From Panonychus citri (Eukaryota > Arthropoda > Arachnida > Trombidiformes > Tetranychidae): a DNA stretch of 64,000 nucleotides. A program made the translations under genes and the position numbers. Numbering within the stretch: position 1 is the first letter of the stretch; every line of letters begins with the position of its first letter. The stretch is from contig NW_026515544.1 in the NCBI RefSeq assembly GCF_014898815.1, positions 372,001 through 436,000 on the forward strand. The letters run 5' to 3'. Below are positions 1 through 10,658 of this stretch, in pieces. Below the pieces are notes generated by a model. It was not told where the DNA came from. It searched no databases and saw only the letters and a list, made by a program, of their open reading frames with translations.

Positions 1-1404
1 TTTAAAAATGAAAGAAAATGAGACTTACCCTCGTTGGAATAGGTTAATGTTCACAAATTTATTCAATTCAACGGAGAAATCAACAATGGCCTGAATGGAT
101 CCCATGGTTGATTAATGGAAATTCTCAAATTTGGTGAACAATTAACTGGAAATTAACGCGATTCGCTTTTCTCATTGGAAAAAGAAACCGAAAGAAACAA
201 AATAAACATGAAGAGAAACAGAAACAGAAGAAAAGAAAGACAAAAAGACAGAGAAAAGTAAAAAGATAGAAAGAGAAAATAAAAATGAAAATGATCGTAG
301 AGAAGAAGAAAACAAAAAGTAGAAGGATAATTATTCACAATACAAGTAGAGAAAATGATGAGTTAATTGATGAGAAGGTTATTGATTACAACTGATTGTA
401 TGGCGAATATTAAATCCAATTAATTGTGGATTGATTAGAAATTGAATTTCCATAATTTACTTTTATTTACCATAAGAAATTGTGTCAATAACAAGGCAAC
501 TTTTAGTCTTTACTCACAGAGGGCAGAGTTTCAGTGGATCACCAGAGTAAAATTAATTATGTTTTAACAATGGAAATTAATTGTTCATGTAATTTAATAA
601 TTGTTTCAATGATTTATTCCATCCAGAAGAAAAGATCAGGGACATACACACATATTGGAGATAATTGATGGTGAAAATAAAACGGAAAACAATCAACCGG
701 TGAAACAGTTAATCATATGAAGAAAGTGATTGTTAGGATTTGTTTTTGTTTCTAAAGTGAAAACAACACAATTGTAAATCTCCAAGTGAACAAGGTAATT
801 GTTAATTAAATTAACTGTCTCTTTTTCTTTATAATTTAAAGTGACTCCAGTTAATTGTAAGAATTTATGATTCTCTGGTGAATTAATAGGAGAACATTTT
901 AAAGTAAAAGTAACATGAGAAATGACAATGATAAGATTAACAAGGTTGAATTTTTTTTTCTCTTACTACTTGTTAAGCTTTTACAGGTGAATCTTGATTG
1001 TTACTCATGTTAATCTGACAATTATTATTTTGTTTTGTCTCTTGTGTTGGTTGACAGTTAATAACCTTGTAAATTAGAATGAAATTAATTAGAAGACAAG
1101 AAGAGATGATGAAAAATATTAAGATTACCGGTAAACAACAAAGAGTATCAATGGCATCTACAGTTTCCTTTTGGTAATCTAATCATCTGTCAAATGGAAA
1201 CAATGAGAATTTAAATTGTTTCTTAATTACAATTAAATTGTTCTTCTCTTTTTTTTTATATCTTCTTCTCATTCATCTAGTTTAATTGTTCTTTTTCTTT
1301 CTCTTTCTCTTTTAGATTTCGCGATTTCTCTGTGATCTTCTTTTACCTTTTCTTTGATATTCTATTGGCCTTTGTTTGTTTATTTTCTTCGCATCTTGGT
1401 AACT
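1..1404. other. Upstream non-coding stretch
   Basis: No coding region is supported here. The sequence is AT-rich with purine-rich and pyrimidine-rich simple tracts. A long pyrimidine tract ending in TTTTAG at 1311-1315 resembles a splice acceptor and may end a 5' UTR intron of the SAM-domain gene that starts at 1405. The short open frame at 153-338 on the minus strand is low-complexity and is not called. Confidence 0.5.
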
Positions 1405-1734
1405 ATGATTAATCGCGAAGGATCAACGGCTTCTCAAAGTGAAAGAAAAGGACCTAAACATGTCGTCAATTGGAATAATGGTGATGTCATGAAATGGTTA
1501 AAGCGACATTGTGAAGAGTATTATGGTTTGTATGGTCATCTTTTCCTGGAACATGAGATTACCGGTCGATCTTTGGTCAGAATCTCTGAGGTTACCCTAC
1601 AGCGAATGGGAATTTCTAATCCTCAACATTGTGATGAGATTTGTCGGATTATCTTTAAGCTTAAACTGAAAAGTGATATTCCCGAATTACTTGATTTGGA
1701 CAAGAAATCGGAAAATTCAACTCCCTACCATTGA
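1405..1734 (+). CDS. ave: Aveugle-like SAM domain protein
   Basis: Encodes 109 residues that are almost entirely one sterile alpha motif. Drosophila Aveugle/Hyphen is a small SAM protein that bridges the scaffold CNK and KSR in Ras-MAPK signalling in the cytoplasm. Visible SAM landmarks: VVNWNNGDVMKWLKRHC near residues 20-36, HEITGRSLVRIS in the middle, and LQRMGI followed by a C-terminal helix RIIFKLKLK. Length and the EITGR-LLRI-LQRMG pattern match Aveugle and SAMD10/12 as I recall them. The ATG at 1405 is chosen because the frame further upstream holds only non-ATG codons. It is a single exon, with a stop at 1732-1734. Convergent with RPA2 downstream. A different small SAM protein is possible but less likely. 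Confidence 0.75.
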   Translation: MINREGSTASQSERKGPKHVVNWNNGDVMKWLKRHCEEYYGLYGHLFLEHEITGRSLVRISEVTLQRMGISNPQHCDEICRIIFKLKLKSDIPELLDLDKKSENSTPYH

Positions 1735-2277
1735 AAAAAAAACGCATTTCATTTCAACTCATTGAGCGTTTTTACTCATTCATTCATTAATCTTAATTCA
1801 TTTCTCTCAGTATTTTTTGTCTGAATTAAAGAGAATCATTTTATCCCTTCCCAATGTAAACCATGTTCACAAATTAACATAACAATCTTTTAGACAAACA
1901 ATTAGTTTTGATAACTGAATTTATTTCTGGTTTTTGTTTTGCTTTTGTAATAACCAGATAAAACAAAAAGGTGAAAATGTTAGTCTTTGAAAGTAATGAA
2001 ATGAGATTTGGATTGAAGTTCCAAACAAAAAGTAATGTTAAGTCATTTAGACAACAGGAAGGAAGGAAGAGAAATTTTCTAAAAATTGTTGAATGAGTTG
2101 AATTGTTGATTTTCCATTGGGTTAAACTCGGCAATTAAATTGATTATAGGTAAATATTTCATGAGAAAAATAATAGAATTTTTGGGAATAGATGATAGAG
2201 AAAAGCTTTGGAATTTGAAAGGAGTCTAAAGATGAGGATTAGCGTCCAAATCAGGGTAATCGTTTCATGACTCAGGA
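1735..2277. other. Convergent intergenic region (ave / RPA2)
   Basis: Spacer between two genes that point at each other. It must hold both 3' UTRs. I see AT-rich sequence without a supported coding region; the minus-strand frame at 1874-2134 shows no recognisable protein. Confidence 0.4.
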
Positions 2278-3012
2278 TTAGTAGGCACTTCTGAAATGAT
2301 GCTCATTAAGTGTGGTGAAAATGTGACCTTCATTTGCAAGCCAATCAAGACTTCCGTTTAAAGTACTGGAATCAAGAGTTGGTAAGCATCCGGCTAATTC
2401 CTCTCTGCTCATTCCTTCCTCTACTTGACACTTGTTGAGAGTCTCGAGAATCAATGTTTGAGCCTTGTTCATACCACTTGGTAGATTGGAACTTCCAGTA
2501 TCACCGATATCCATGGGAGTGGCACCACCACTTCCACTCAAACCAGAAAGAATAGTATTAGCGGTTGGATCTCCTCGAGTTGCAAGGTGAAGAAATTTAA
2601 TCTTTCGGAGAAGTAGATTATCTCGAACAACCTCCATCGCGTGTTCAGTAACTTCATTGAAATCTTTAATTGGGTCAACCTTGAAAGCGACAAAGTTAAG
2701 CGTATTATTTTGATTCCTTATTTGACCATAACAGCGAACATAAGTTCCAATACCAATAGTCTCAGAAAGTGTTTTCGCTTTACTATCATCAGCACCTTTC
2801 CATACAAGAACGTCAATACAATCGGTACCATCATCGACTACATAAGCACATTTAGTTGTAGAATCATTAACACCAGCAACTCGACCAACAAAGGATAAAA
2901 TGTCAAATTTCTGCTTATGAACAACAACCCCGTGAGTTGTAGTCCAAAGCTTTTTCATCATATTCACTGTTGTGGGTAACATTTTCTTCTCACCGGATTT
3001 TTCTTCAGACAT
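2278..3012 (-). CDS. RPA2: Replication protein A 32 kDa subunit
   Basis: 244 residues, single exon, ATG at 3010-3012. RPA2 is the middle subunit of the RPA heterotrimer that coats single-stranded DNA in replication, repair and checkpoint signalling in the nucleus. Residues about 35-135 form the OB fold: IVGR-type start LSFVGRVAGVN, then YVVDDGTDCIDVLVW and TYVRCYGQIRN, typical of RPA32. Residues about 180-244 are the C-terminal winged helix that binds repair partners (EEGMSREELAGCLP, then WLANEGHIFTTLNEHHF). The N-terminal Ser/Gly-rich phosphorylation tail is very short here compared with about 40 residues in human RPA2, so regulation by phosphorylation may differ. It lies downstream of, and on the same strand as, the INO80-like gene. 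Confidence 0.93.
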   Translation of the reverse strand: MSEEKSGEKKMLPTTVNMMKKLWTTTHGVVVHKQKFDILSFVGRVAGVNDSTTKCAYVVDDGTDCIDVLVWKGADDSKAKTLSETIGIGTYVRCYGQIRNQNNTLNFVAFKVDPIKDFNEVTEHAMEVVRDNLLLRKIKFLHLATRGDPTANTILSGLSGSGGATPMDIGDTGSSNLPSGMNKAQTLILETLNKCQVEEGMSREELAGCLPTLDSSTLNGSLDWLANEGHIFTTLNEHHFRSAY

Positions 3013-3343
3013 TTTTTAATTTGTTCTCTCGAGTTTTCTCACAAAGAAACAATAGAAAAGGATAATTAAAATCGAATGACCTCTAAACCAATAGAATCAC
3101 AGAAAAAAGAAAATAAATTCACCAACAATTAAGAACAATTGAAAAGCTAAAAATTAGAAACCAAATCAACTGCTGATTAAAAAGCGAATGATTAAAGAAA
3201 AGGGAAAATGTGAAAATTCTCGCGCTTCTTTTAATTCCAAAATGAGGGAATGTTCATAAATTACGGAGAAAATTACAATGGAATAAATAATTTTTGTAAT
3301 TACAATTTTTCGTTTTTTTTTTTTTTTGGGTCAAACAATTAGC

Positions 3344-4201
3344 CTAATTGGTTTGAGTTGGTAAACCGGTGATTTGATCGGTAAGAAATGGACTACTTGG
3401 TGGTATGGCCATTCGAGAGATTTTTCTACAAGTCGCGAGAAGTTTTTTCCTAAAAGAAGATCGTCTTTTCTGTGCTCTGGGAATTTCTCTTCGAGCAATT
3501 GAGATCCAAATTTTTCTTCTTTTCGCTTCACGAGATGAGCTACATTTGGTTTTAATTTTTTTCTTCGCCTTTTGATTGATTGTGATCAAGGATGGACTGT
3601 TAGATCGTGAACTGGTTGGTGAGGTTGTTGCTGTTGTCATACATTCGGTATTTGCTTCAGTATTAAATGTATCATCTGAAACACTGTGAGTTAAACTTGG
3701 TCCATATTCACCTGAGCTTGATTCACTTTGTAAAATTTCATCGGGTAAAGTGGCATCATATTTGATATCATTAAATGGTTGATAAGGTAAAAGTGATGGT
3801 TGTGAGGGTTCAAATGGTGATTGATCAGTTTGATGGTTGTAATGTTGTTGATTAAGTTCAACTTCAGGCTCGGATTTAGGATCTGGTTCAGAATTGGATG
3901 TAATCTCAGGCTCTTGTTTAGACAGAACAGCTAAATCTGAGCTTGTATCGGCATCTTGTCCAAAGCTGAAATGATCAACAGATAAAGGTCAAAGGATAAT
4001 TATCAACACTCAACCAGAAGAAAATAATTAATAAACATGGAGGGAAAAATGGTTTACATAGACTTACTTAAATTCTGGAACCAATCGGTTGATTTGACGG
4101 ATGAATGCACCCAAGTCAAGATAATGTGTCACTTCATGCAGATAATATGATTTTGAAAGTTTAGTCCCACCCTGGATAACACGTTTATCACAGAAAATCA
4201 T
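3344..4201 (-). CDS. INO80-like N-terminal/DBINO protein lacking the ATPase
   Basis: Two exons, 4068-4201 and 3344-3965, intron 102 bp with GTAAGT and TTTCAG borders; phase agrees and gives 251 residues. An in-frame TAA lies just before the ATG at 4199-4201. Residues 19-44 (SYYLHEVTHYLDLGAFIRQI) resemble the extreme N-terminus of animal INO80 (a LYL..L..AL.LD.FLRQ pattern, from memory). The basic C-terminal segment (AKRRKIWISIARREIPRAQK, then RRSSFRKKLLATCRKISR) resembles the start of the DBINO domain, which binds DNA and Arp8/Arp4/actin. Between them is an acidic, Ser/Gln-rich linker. The stop comes shortly after, so the SNF2 ATPase (over 1000 residues in real INO80) is absent. Either a partial duplicate with a regulatory role, a decaying copy, or a gene whose 3' exons lie elsewhere; RPA2 occupies the sequence directly downstream. 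Confidence 0.6.
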
Positions 4202-4813
4202 AATTGAATATTAAATTTAATCAGAAAATGTGAATTATATTTAATTAATTAACAGAAAATTGATAAAAAACAAATCAAAAGTTGGGCGAGTCCAATTGGA
4301 GTAAACAAAGTCCACAAAGGAATCATTTAGGACTCGAATCCAAAGTATCGGTCTGAGCGGTTCTTTTGATTGTATTACTTCAATTGATTAATTATTTTCT
4401 AATTTGTTTCTTCTCACAATTATTTTCCATTACACAAAATTTAACTGTTTAGCAGATAATAAGGAAATCAAATGATATGAGAAATGAGAGGAATTAGCTT
4501 TGCGTAATCTGAGTGAAAACTGTAACAAGAAATAATTAAAGTTAAACTTTGATTTCTTTTAAATATCAGTCGAAAATTTCTTACATTTGAAATTTGATAA
4601 ATTGAATTGAATTAAAACCACAACGATGAAATAATAATCACTCTAACTGTTTTGGATAAATGTGATAAAATTGCTAAGCCAAAATAATTATTATTTATAC
4701 AATCAGTGAGAGGTTTAATTGAAAAGAGGAACGATTGGCCAAAATCAGTCATGACAAGTACAGAGAGATTAGTGATTAAAATTGATTGTTCTCTCATCAA
4801 TGTAAACCGTTAA
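4202..4813. other. Intergenic spacer
   Basis: Spacer between the end of inturned and the start of the INO80-like gene, both on the minus strand. It must hold the promoter of the INO80-like gene and the inturned 3' end. I see only AT-rich sequence and no supported coding region. Confidence 0.4.
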
Positions 4814-7354
4814 TCATTTGTTTTGTACTGAGAGACGATTAAATAAAGATTCAGTTGGAAGAAATGAATTTGATTTTCTTCCTTTGGATGGAACCCGGAA
4901 GAAGAGAAACATTTCTCTGGACGGAGTTTCTTTTCTCCCAACAACCCAGAGATTAAGTTCTCCATCAGCTGATTTCTTGTTTTTAAATCGTACATTTGGT
5001 CCGAGGAATGTGTCTTTATATGTGAAATGATCTCCAATTTCCGTTAATCCAGGATAATATTTGTTCAATTTTTCACTCAGATAAATAGCAACAGTTCGCA
5101 AGGTTCGAGATAAATTTGGTGATAAAGTTGATCTAAAAAGATCATTAACAACGGGACCACAAAAGGTTCGAGAATTTAGATCCATGTCAATGTAGAAAAG
5201 CAAATAGTCGGGGAAAGATAAATCTTGTGAATAATAATCGATGCAACTTGGAATACTATGGGAACAGGAATTCGAGTCAACCGTGAGTTCGTTTGGCAAT
5301 GAGCAATTGTTTCTATCCAATGAGCTTGCACTTGTTGAGGATAATGATGTTGCCGGTGCAGGAGGAAAAGGATGATGAAGTGGAGGAGGAAGAGTATGAT
5401 GAATAGATGTTGACGATTGTTGTTGATTTGGATGATGATGAACAAGAATTGACGAGTTTTGCACTTGTGGTATTGATGGACTTGAAAGCGATTTATTCAA
5501 AGGATTGGATGGAATTGAACTATGTTCAGACCAATGATCATCGTCACATGATGATATCTCATCGTCTTTAACTCCAATTCCGGCCAATTCTCGTGCAGAA
5601 ATTGATTGCCGAAGTCGATCACTAGGATGAGATTCACCGGTCCACGTGTTATTGAATAAATAACTTTGAGCATTTAGATGTTGATTTAACTCTTGTATTA
5701 AACCAGATCGATTGAACGTTGAGGCCACAAATCGAAGAGTCTGATTGATAATAAGCTCGTTTGGTTTGGTTTTAGAGTCATCACAAAGAAATGGAATCTC
5801 TAATAGTGTACAAAGTAAGGTTTGTTCAACGGCGACAACTAGAAGGAAAAATCTAGTTCCGTCATTTTCTTTGAAATCGGTGATCATTGGATCATTTTTC
5901 TCCGTCAATGGAAACACTTCTTGCCAAATGACCATTTTAATGGGCTGTTGTTTAATCAAACTGATAATCCCTCTATACTTGATGAAAGAAATCACATCAG
6001 ATAAGTAGTGTCCAGGTAAATGAGATGAGATTAGAAATCCTTTGTAAAAAAGAGCTGAACCAACAATAAGTAGATCGCAACTGGAACTTATTTCACCATT
6101 TTCACCGAAACAGCAATCGCTGAACCAATCCATTGATTCGTACTCGGAAAGAGCCTCATCCAAGCCTAACAGTAAATCGTCTTCAATGATTAATCTTTGA
6201 ATCATATCAAAGTGAAAACACAGACTTGGTCCTTTTGAATTTGATTCGGATAAAAGATAATGAAAAATGGATAAATAGTGAAGTATCTTCGGGTGATTAT
6301 CGCAGTTTTTGAAGGCAGCGTCCAGAGAATTGTAAAGAAAACGAAATAATCGACTTAGAGATGAAATCATTGAGATGATCTCAAGTTGTTTGTAATTTTC
6401 TTCAGGAAAACACAAGATTAACGCTGAATTAAATTCTTGAGCATAGGCCACAATAAAAGTCTTATCATTGGACTTGAAGGCTTTGATATCTTCTCGTTTG
6501 GTGGTTAGTGATTCCAATTTACTTCTTACATCAACTGAAGAGACAATCGGAAGTTGTCCAGTGATATCGTTGATAACTTGAGAGAGTGAGACGAACATCC
6601 CTTTCAATTTGATAATTTTCTGCCAATTATTTAGACCGCTATCGTTACTGAAGTTATCTTTGCCCTCGGCATCTTGATTGTCACCAGAAACTTGTTGAAT
6701 TGGTGGATAGATTAACACAGCGTAATCTTTGTCATTGGACGAATTGTCATTGGGAGATGCGAGATACATTAAGGTGAATATTTTATCCTGATCTTCACTT
6801 TTCGTATTTAATCCTTCTTTCACCAAATTGAATAGAAAATCTTTTGTTTTTGGCTCATTTTCAATTCCTATTCTGGGTGCATTTGGAAACTTTACTGATC
6901 CACCAATTGTTTCTTGATTTTCACCAGAAATATCTTTGTGAACTGTAGGTGATGATGATGATTGGTGAACCTTTGCTCCCTTTTTCAGCCAACTTTTCTT
7001 GATTGATTCTTTCAAAGAAGATTTAACTCTCCTTTCGCCGGTAACCCAATGTCTAAATTTAGAGTAACTCGATTTAATCTTGGGCAATTTTCGAAAAGGT
7101 GAAAAAATATCTGAACCTTCAGCTTCCGATGGTTCAATTTCTGATGGTCTCTCCAAGTTGACAATTGAATCTCTCCTTAAGATTTGGAGATAAAATAGAT
7201 TACCTCTAGAATCACAATTCTCTTGAATCCATTCCAAGTTAGAATCTAATTCTGAATAACACTCCGAGTCACTATAATCAGAATGAGAACCAGCACTTTC
7301 TCCATGAGAACCATCACATCCTAAATAGTTACCATCCATAATTTTAGATTCCAT
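4814..7354 (-). CDS. intu: Inturned (planar cell polarity effector)
   Basis: 846 residues in a single exon; ATG at 7352-7354. Inturned works with Fuzzy and Wdpcp (CPLANE complex) in planar polarity and ciliogenesis, as part of a Rab GEF-like hexa-longin assembly. Family landmarks in order: an N-terminal EWIQ..GNLFYLQIL block; a longin-like region with LKGMFVSLSQVINDITG and IVAYAQEFNSALILCF; LLIVGSALFYKGFLISSHLP; VIWQEVFP; RFFLLVVAVEQTLLCTLLE; and a C-terminal LNLWVVGRKE....MFLFF block. These match vertebrate INTU (942 residues) in order. I do not recognise the PDZ domain normally present between the first two blocks; that stretch is shorter and Ser/Lys-rich. A His/Pro/Ser-rich low-complexity insert lies around residues 630-690. 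Head-to-head with the RAD51C-type gene. Confidence 0.8.
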   Translation of the reverse strand: MESKIMDGNYLGCDGSHGESAGSHSDYSDSECYSELDSNLEWIQENCDSRGNLFYLQILRRDSIVNLERPSEIEPSEAEGSDIFSPFRKLPKIKSSYSKFRHWVTGERRVKSSLKESIKKSWLKKGAKVHQSSSSPTVHKDISGENQETIGGSVKFPNAPRIGIENEPKTKDFLFNLVKEGLNTKSEDQDKIFTLMYLASPNDNSSNDKDYAVLIYPPIQQVSGDNQDAEGKDNFSNDSGLNNWQKIIKLKGMFVSLSQVINDITGQLPIVSSVDVRSKLESLTTKREDIKAFKSNDKTFIVAYAQEFNSALILCFPEENYKQLEIISMISSLSRLFRFLYNSLDAAFKNCDNHPKILHYLSIFHYLLSESNSKGPSLCFHFDMIQRLIIEDDLLLGLDEALSEYESMDWFSDCCFGENGEISSSCDLLIVGSALFYKGFLISSHLPGHYLSDVISFIKYRGIISLIKQQPIKMVIWQEVFPLTEKNDPMITDFKENDGTRFFLLVVAVEQTLLCTLLEIPFLCDDSKTKPNELIINQTLRFVASTFNRSGLIQELNQHLNAQSYLFNNTWTGESHPSDRLRQSISARELAGIGVKDDEISSCDDDHWSEHSSIPSNPLNKSLSSPSIPQVQNSSILVHHHPNQQQSSTSIHHTLPPPLHHPFPPAPATSLSSTSASSLDRNNCSLPNELTVDSNSCSHSIPSCIDYYSQDLSFPDYLLFYIDMDLNSRTFCGPVVNDLFRSTLSPNLSRTLRTVAIYLSEKLNKYYPGLTEIGDHFTYKDTFLGPNVRFKNKKSADGELNLWVVGRKETPSREMFLFFRVPSKGRKSNSFLPTESLFNRLSVQNK

Positions 7355-8005
7355 GATTAATAACAAATTCTATCTAACTTTAAATAGTAACTAATCAAAT
7401 CCAACTTCCAATATAATCCAATAGAAAAATATAAATTCAATCCTAAGTTAGGATCAAAACAGATTATTAACCAGTGGAAATAAACGTAACATAAACAACT
7501 TTCATGGTCCAGTCAACAAATTGGATTCCTGGAGATTCAGTAATAATAACCAATTAAGATGACAATTAAAAAATAAATTCTATTAAAAACACAAAAGAAA
7601 AATAGAAAGAAAATGCAAAATTAGTCTACATGGTAAAAGAAAAGGTAAACAAGGGAAAGAAAGAAAAAACAAAAGAAACAATTAAAAAGAATAGAAAAAA
7701 TATTCCCACTTAAATTAGATGAATAACATCACTTACAATAGAATTATGGTTAACTAATTGTCATGATTAGCGAACAATTAAACCGATGAAAAAAGGAGAA
7801 ACAAAATGAGAACAAATTAACTAACCAATGTAAGAATTTAGTCTCAACTGGTTTTCTCTTTTGTTTTTGTTTCTCTTTTTCTCTCTCATTCTTTTTGGCG
7901 GTTTGTTTGGTAAAGAACAAGAAGAGAAAACAAAATAATCTCTCCGATCTTCTCATCTGTTTATTTTACTAATTGTGATTTTATTTTCTAATTGTAATTC
8001 TAATT
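7355..8005. promoter_or_regulatory. Shared divergent promoter region (inturned / RAD51C)
   Basis: 650 bp between two divergent start codons, so it must hold the promoters of both genes. The sequence is AT-rich with polypurine tracts at about 7590-7700 and a polypyrimidine tract at about 7855-7900. No clear TATA box with correct spacing was found. The minus-strand frame at 7750-7956 is low complexity and is not called. Confidence 0.4.
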
Positions 8006-9511
8006 ATGTCGAAAACAATTCATTGTTACAAATTACCTTTCAAAATAAAGGAAACACTAATCTCCCATTCGTTGACAATGTCCGGTGATCTGCTGAATTT
8101 ATCTGCTGACCAATTGAGCAACAGTAAGTCAATTGTTACAGATGAAAATTTGATTTATTTTGACTCTTTTTTATTATTGACCGATATTTTTCAATTATTT
8201 AGTTACTCATTTACCTTTGGATGAATGTGAACATGTTATCAGGGTGATTAATAACAAGGATCCATTGTTTCTCAGTCCAGCATCTATGTGGTTGAAACAT
8301 GAACTCTCCTCTGGTGCAGCGATACCGACACTTAGTGTTAAATTGAATGAATTGTTGAATGATGGATTTCCGTTGGGTCGATTATGTGAAATCTCTGGAG
8401 CCTCTGGTACAGGTAAAACTCAATTATGGTGAGTGAACAAAATGAATCAGTTCTCATTCAATAGCCTTCGATTGATCAAAAATTTTGTTGTGATGGTTGT
8501 ACGTTTTTACCATCGTAACCAAGTGATGACAATATTTGTGATTATAGAGCAAAGATTTTCATTGTAATTGTCTTCATATCTTTGATTATTGTAATATTGA
8601 ATCATTATCGTTTATTAATTTATGATTATTGACCTTGATTCAGTTTCCAGCTCTGTGTCACTGTTCAATTACCAAGAAAATTAGTGGCCTAGCAGCTGAC
8701 GCTTTGTACATCGATGTTGACAATTCATTTCGCTTTAATCGGATCGCTGAAATTGCCAGTTTTTTAAGGGAAAAGATCAAAAATCATATGGAATTGGATG
8801 AGGAAAGGATCTCCGAGCATATATTTGTCGAAAGAGTCGATGAATTGTCACAATTAAAGATTTTAATCCTTGAATTGTTGGAGCCATTTCTAAAGCAAAA
8901 TCCTCAAGTTAGTTTCCTCTAAAATCGATAACTTTGGTTGAATGTGGATAAAATCATCTAATGATTTTGTTATACTTAATTTTTAGATAAAATTGATTAT
9001 CATTGATAGTATCGCTTATTTGATTCGTTATGATTTCGAGGGACGAATGGATGAAAGAAACGCTCTTCTTTGGCAAATAAGCTCCAAACTTCGGGAACTT
9101 GCAGCAACTTACAATCTCTGTGTAAGTATTTGGATAATTTATTTTCTCTGTTGATTTATTAATCTTGTTTTATTTATTGTAGATTGTTGTTACTAATCAT
9201 GTTCGGTATCAACCTGAGACTCAATCAGTCACTCCTGCACTTGGTAATCGTTGGGGTCATTATTGTGCGTTGAGACTGTTTATGGAAAAACAAGAAAACA
9301 CTGGACGTCGTATAGCGACATTAACGAAATCAGTTAAACAACAAGAAGCTTCGATTAACTTTTCAATCGGGGTATGTTGACAATTAACATCTGCAAACAA
9401 TCAGTTAATTTTACCTTAACGATTTTTTTGTATTCTTTTCGTCCATAGCCTCAAGGTATTAGTGATGAAATCGACGAAAGACCAATAGCTGATCTTAACC
9501 ATCTCAACTGA
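8006..9511 (+). CDS. RAD51C: RAD51C-type RecA recombinase (one-base frameshift in exon 3)
   Basis: Six exons by splice sites and phase: 8006-8123, 8203-8428, 8644-8907, 8987-9121, 9183-9371, 9449-9511. RAD51C is a RAD51 paralogue that works in homologous recombination in the nucleus. Walker A GASGTGKT is at the end of exon 2, Walker B LIIIDS at the start of exon 4. Later blocks (IVVTNH, PALGNRWGHYCALRL, then TLTKSVKQQE and IGPQG) follow RAD51C rather than RAD51 or XRCC3. Exon 3 begins in frame with CFQLCVTVQLP, then the reading must shift by one base at the AAAA run 8677-8680 to continue ISGLAADALYIDVD. Exon 3 is 264 bp where phase needs 265. With one added base the protein is 331 residues (human 376). 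ATG at 8006; a second in-frame ATG is at 8078. Confidence 0.82.
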
Positions 9512-10658
9512 AAAGAAACAACAACCATTCTCTTAATTGAAAAATCATCAATCATCTAACTTCAAAGTTAATCTATTGATTATATCTTAAAACTTGAACA
9601 CTAATTATTCAAGTATAAATTTTCATTTCCACTCATTCAATTTTCTTAATTGTGCTGCCCAATTGTTATCTCACATACAGTTTAATCTCAACACTCTAAA
9701 AATTGATCATCAAGTAAACTGAATCCATTGACAGTTTAAATTCAAGTTAAAATAAAGCAAAAATCAACAAATTGTTGTTAATGTGACAAAATTAAAATTA
9801 ATTTAAAAAGAAAAATCCAAAAGTTTGTAAAATGCTACCATCTAGTGAGTCTCTTACAAACTAAATTCCAAACAACTAAGAAAATTGAGTCTTCAATCAC
9901 TTTAATTTACTAATTAAACTTTTGTCCTTCTTTCCTCGACTATTTAATTCAATTTAAAGAGATAATAAAGTCAGACCCATGCAATCATGCTTGTTAATTA
10001 ACACTCAATCACTAAACTGGCCGTTCAGAGTCCAATTGGACCTCCAGGTCACTCTGAAGTTCAGTCTATGAAAAACTAAGCGGAGGAAATGACAGCAAAT
10101 TTTAGCTTTTTTTCCGCTTTTGTTTTCAATTGTTTCGTTTTAAATCACAATCAACAGGAAACCGAAAAGAAATAATTTCCTTATTTTTGAACAAAACATT
10201 TCTCTTTACCTATGGCACTGTAATAATCACAATTTAAGGAAAATTGATCCAACCCAAAGTGAAATTTGTATATACTCAGTGACTCCTTTTCTTAACCATC
10301 ATATGAACAACAATGTAACCATTTAAATTGTCAAGTTCCCATTTAGATCTTGATTCAAGATAACATGTCAACTAATTAGGTGATTATGTCTAATTGTTGC
10401 TATTAAATGGTTGAATATCTGCTTGGGACACTCGTTAATTTCCCATAGAGATTTGCCTTTTAAAGACAAAATGATCATGCGTGATTCTTGATGTTTGTTT
10501 ACTTTTCTATGTTATTGTTTTGATTTTGTGTCTTTTTAATATTTACGTTTTTTTCTCATTCCAAGTGATTACTATTCAATCAGTGTTACAATTTAAATCT
10601 ACATTTATCTAGTTTTCCCTGCTCTCCTTTTTTTTGGTTGGAAAATATTCTGTAAACA
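9512..10658. other. Intergenic region before GCN5
   Basis: No coding region is supported. It holds the RAD51C 3' end and the promoter of the downstream acetyltransferase gene. A TCAGT motif at 10580-10584, 75 bp before the GCN5 start codon, fits the arthropod initiator consensus. No good TATA box lies 30 bp upstream of it. Confidence 0.4.

Noticed and set aside
153..338. Phe/Leu/Ser-rich minus-strand open frame
   Set aside because: It is the translation of a purine-rich simple tract and resembles no protein.
1354..1404. 17-residue N-terminal extension of the SAM protein
   Set aside because: The frame there starts with TTG, not ATG, and lies in the pyrimidine-rich leader.
7355..7366. Four-residue extension of Inturned
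   Set aside because: It begins at a TTG codon; the first ATG is at 7354.
7750..7956. Lys/Glu/Phe-rich minus-strand frame upstream of RAD51C
   Set aside because: Low-complexity sequence in the divergent promoter region with no domain.
8629..8643. Coding extension of RAD51C exon 3 upstream of the acceptor
   Set aside because: GATTCAG at 8637-8643 is a good acceptor, and the family motif CFQL begins right after it. Upstream codons have no family match.
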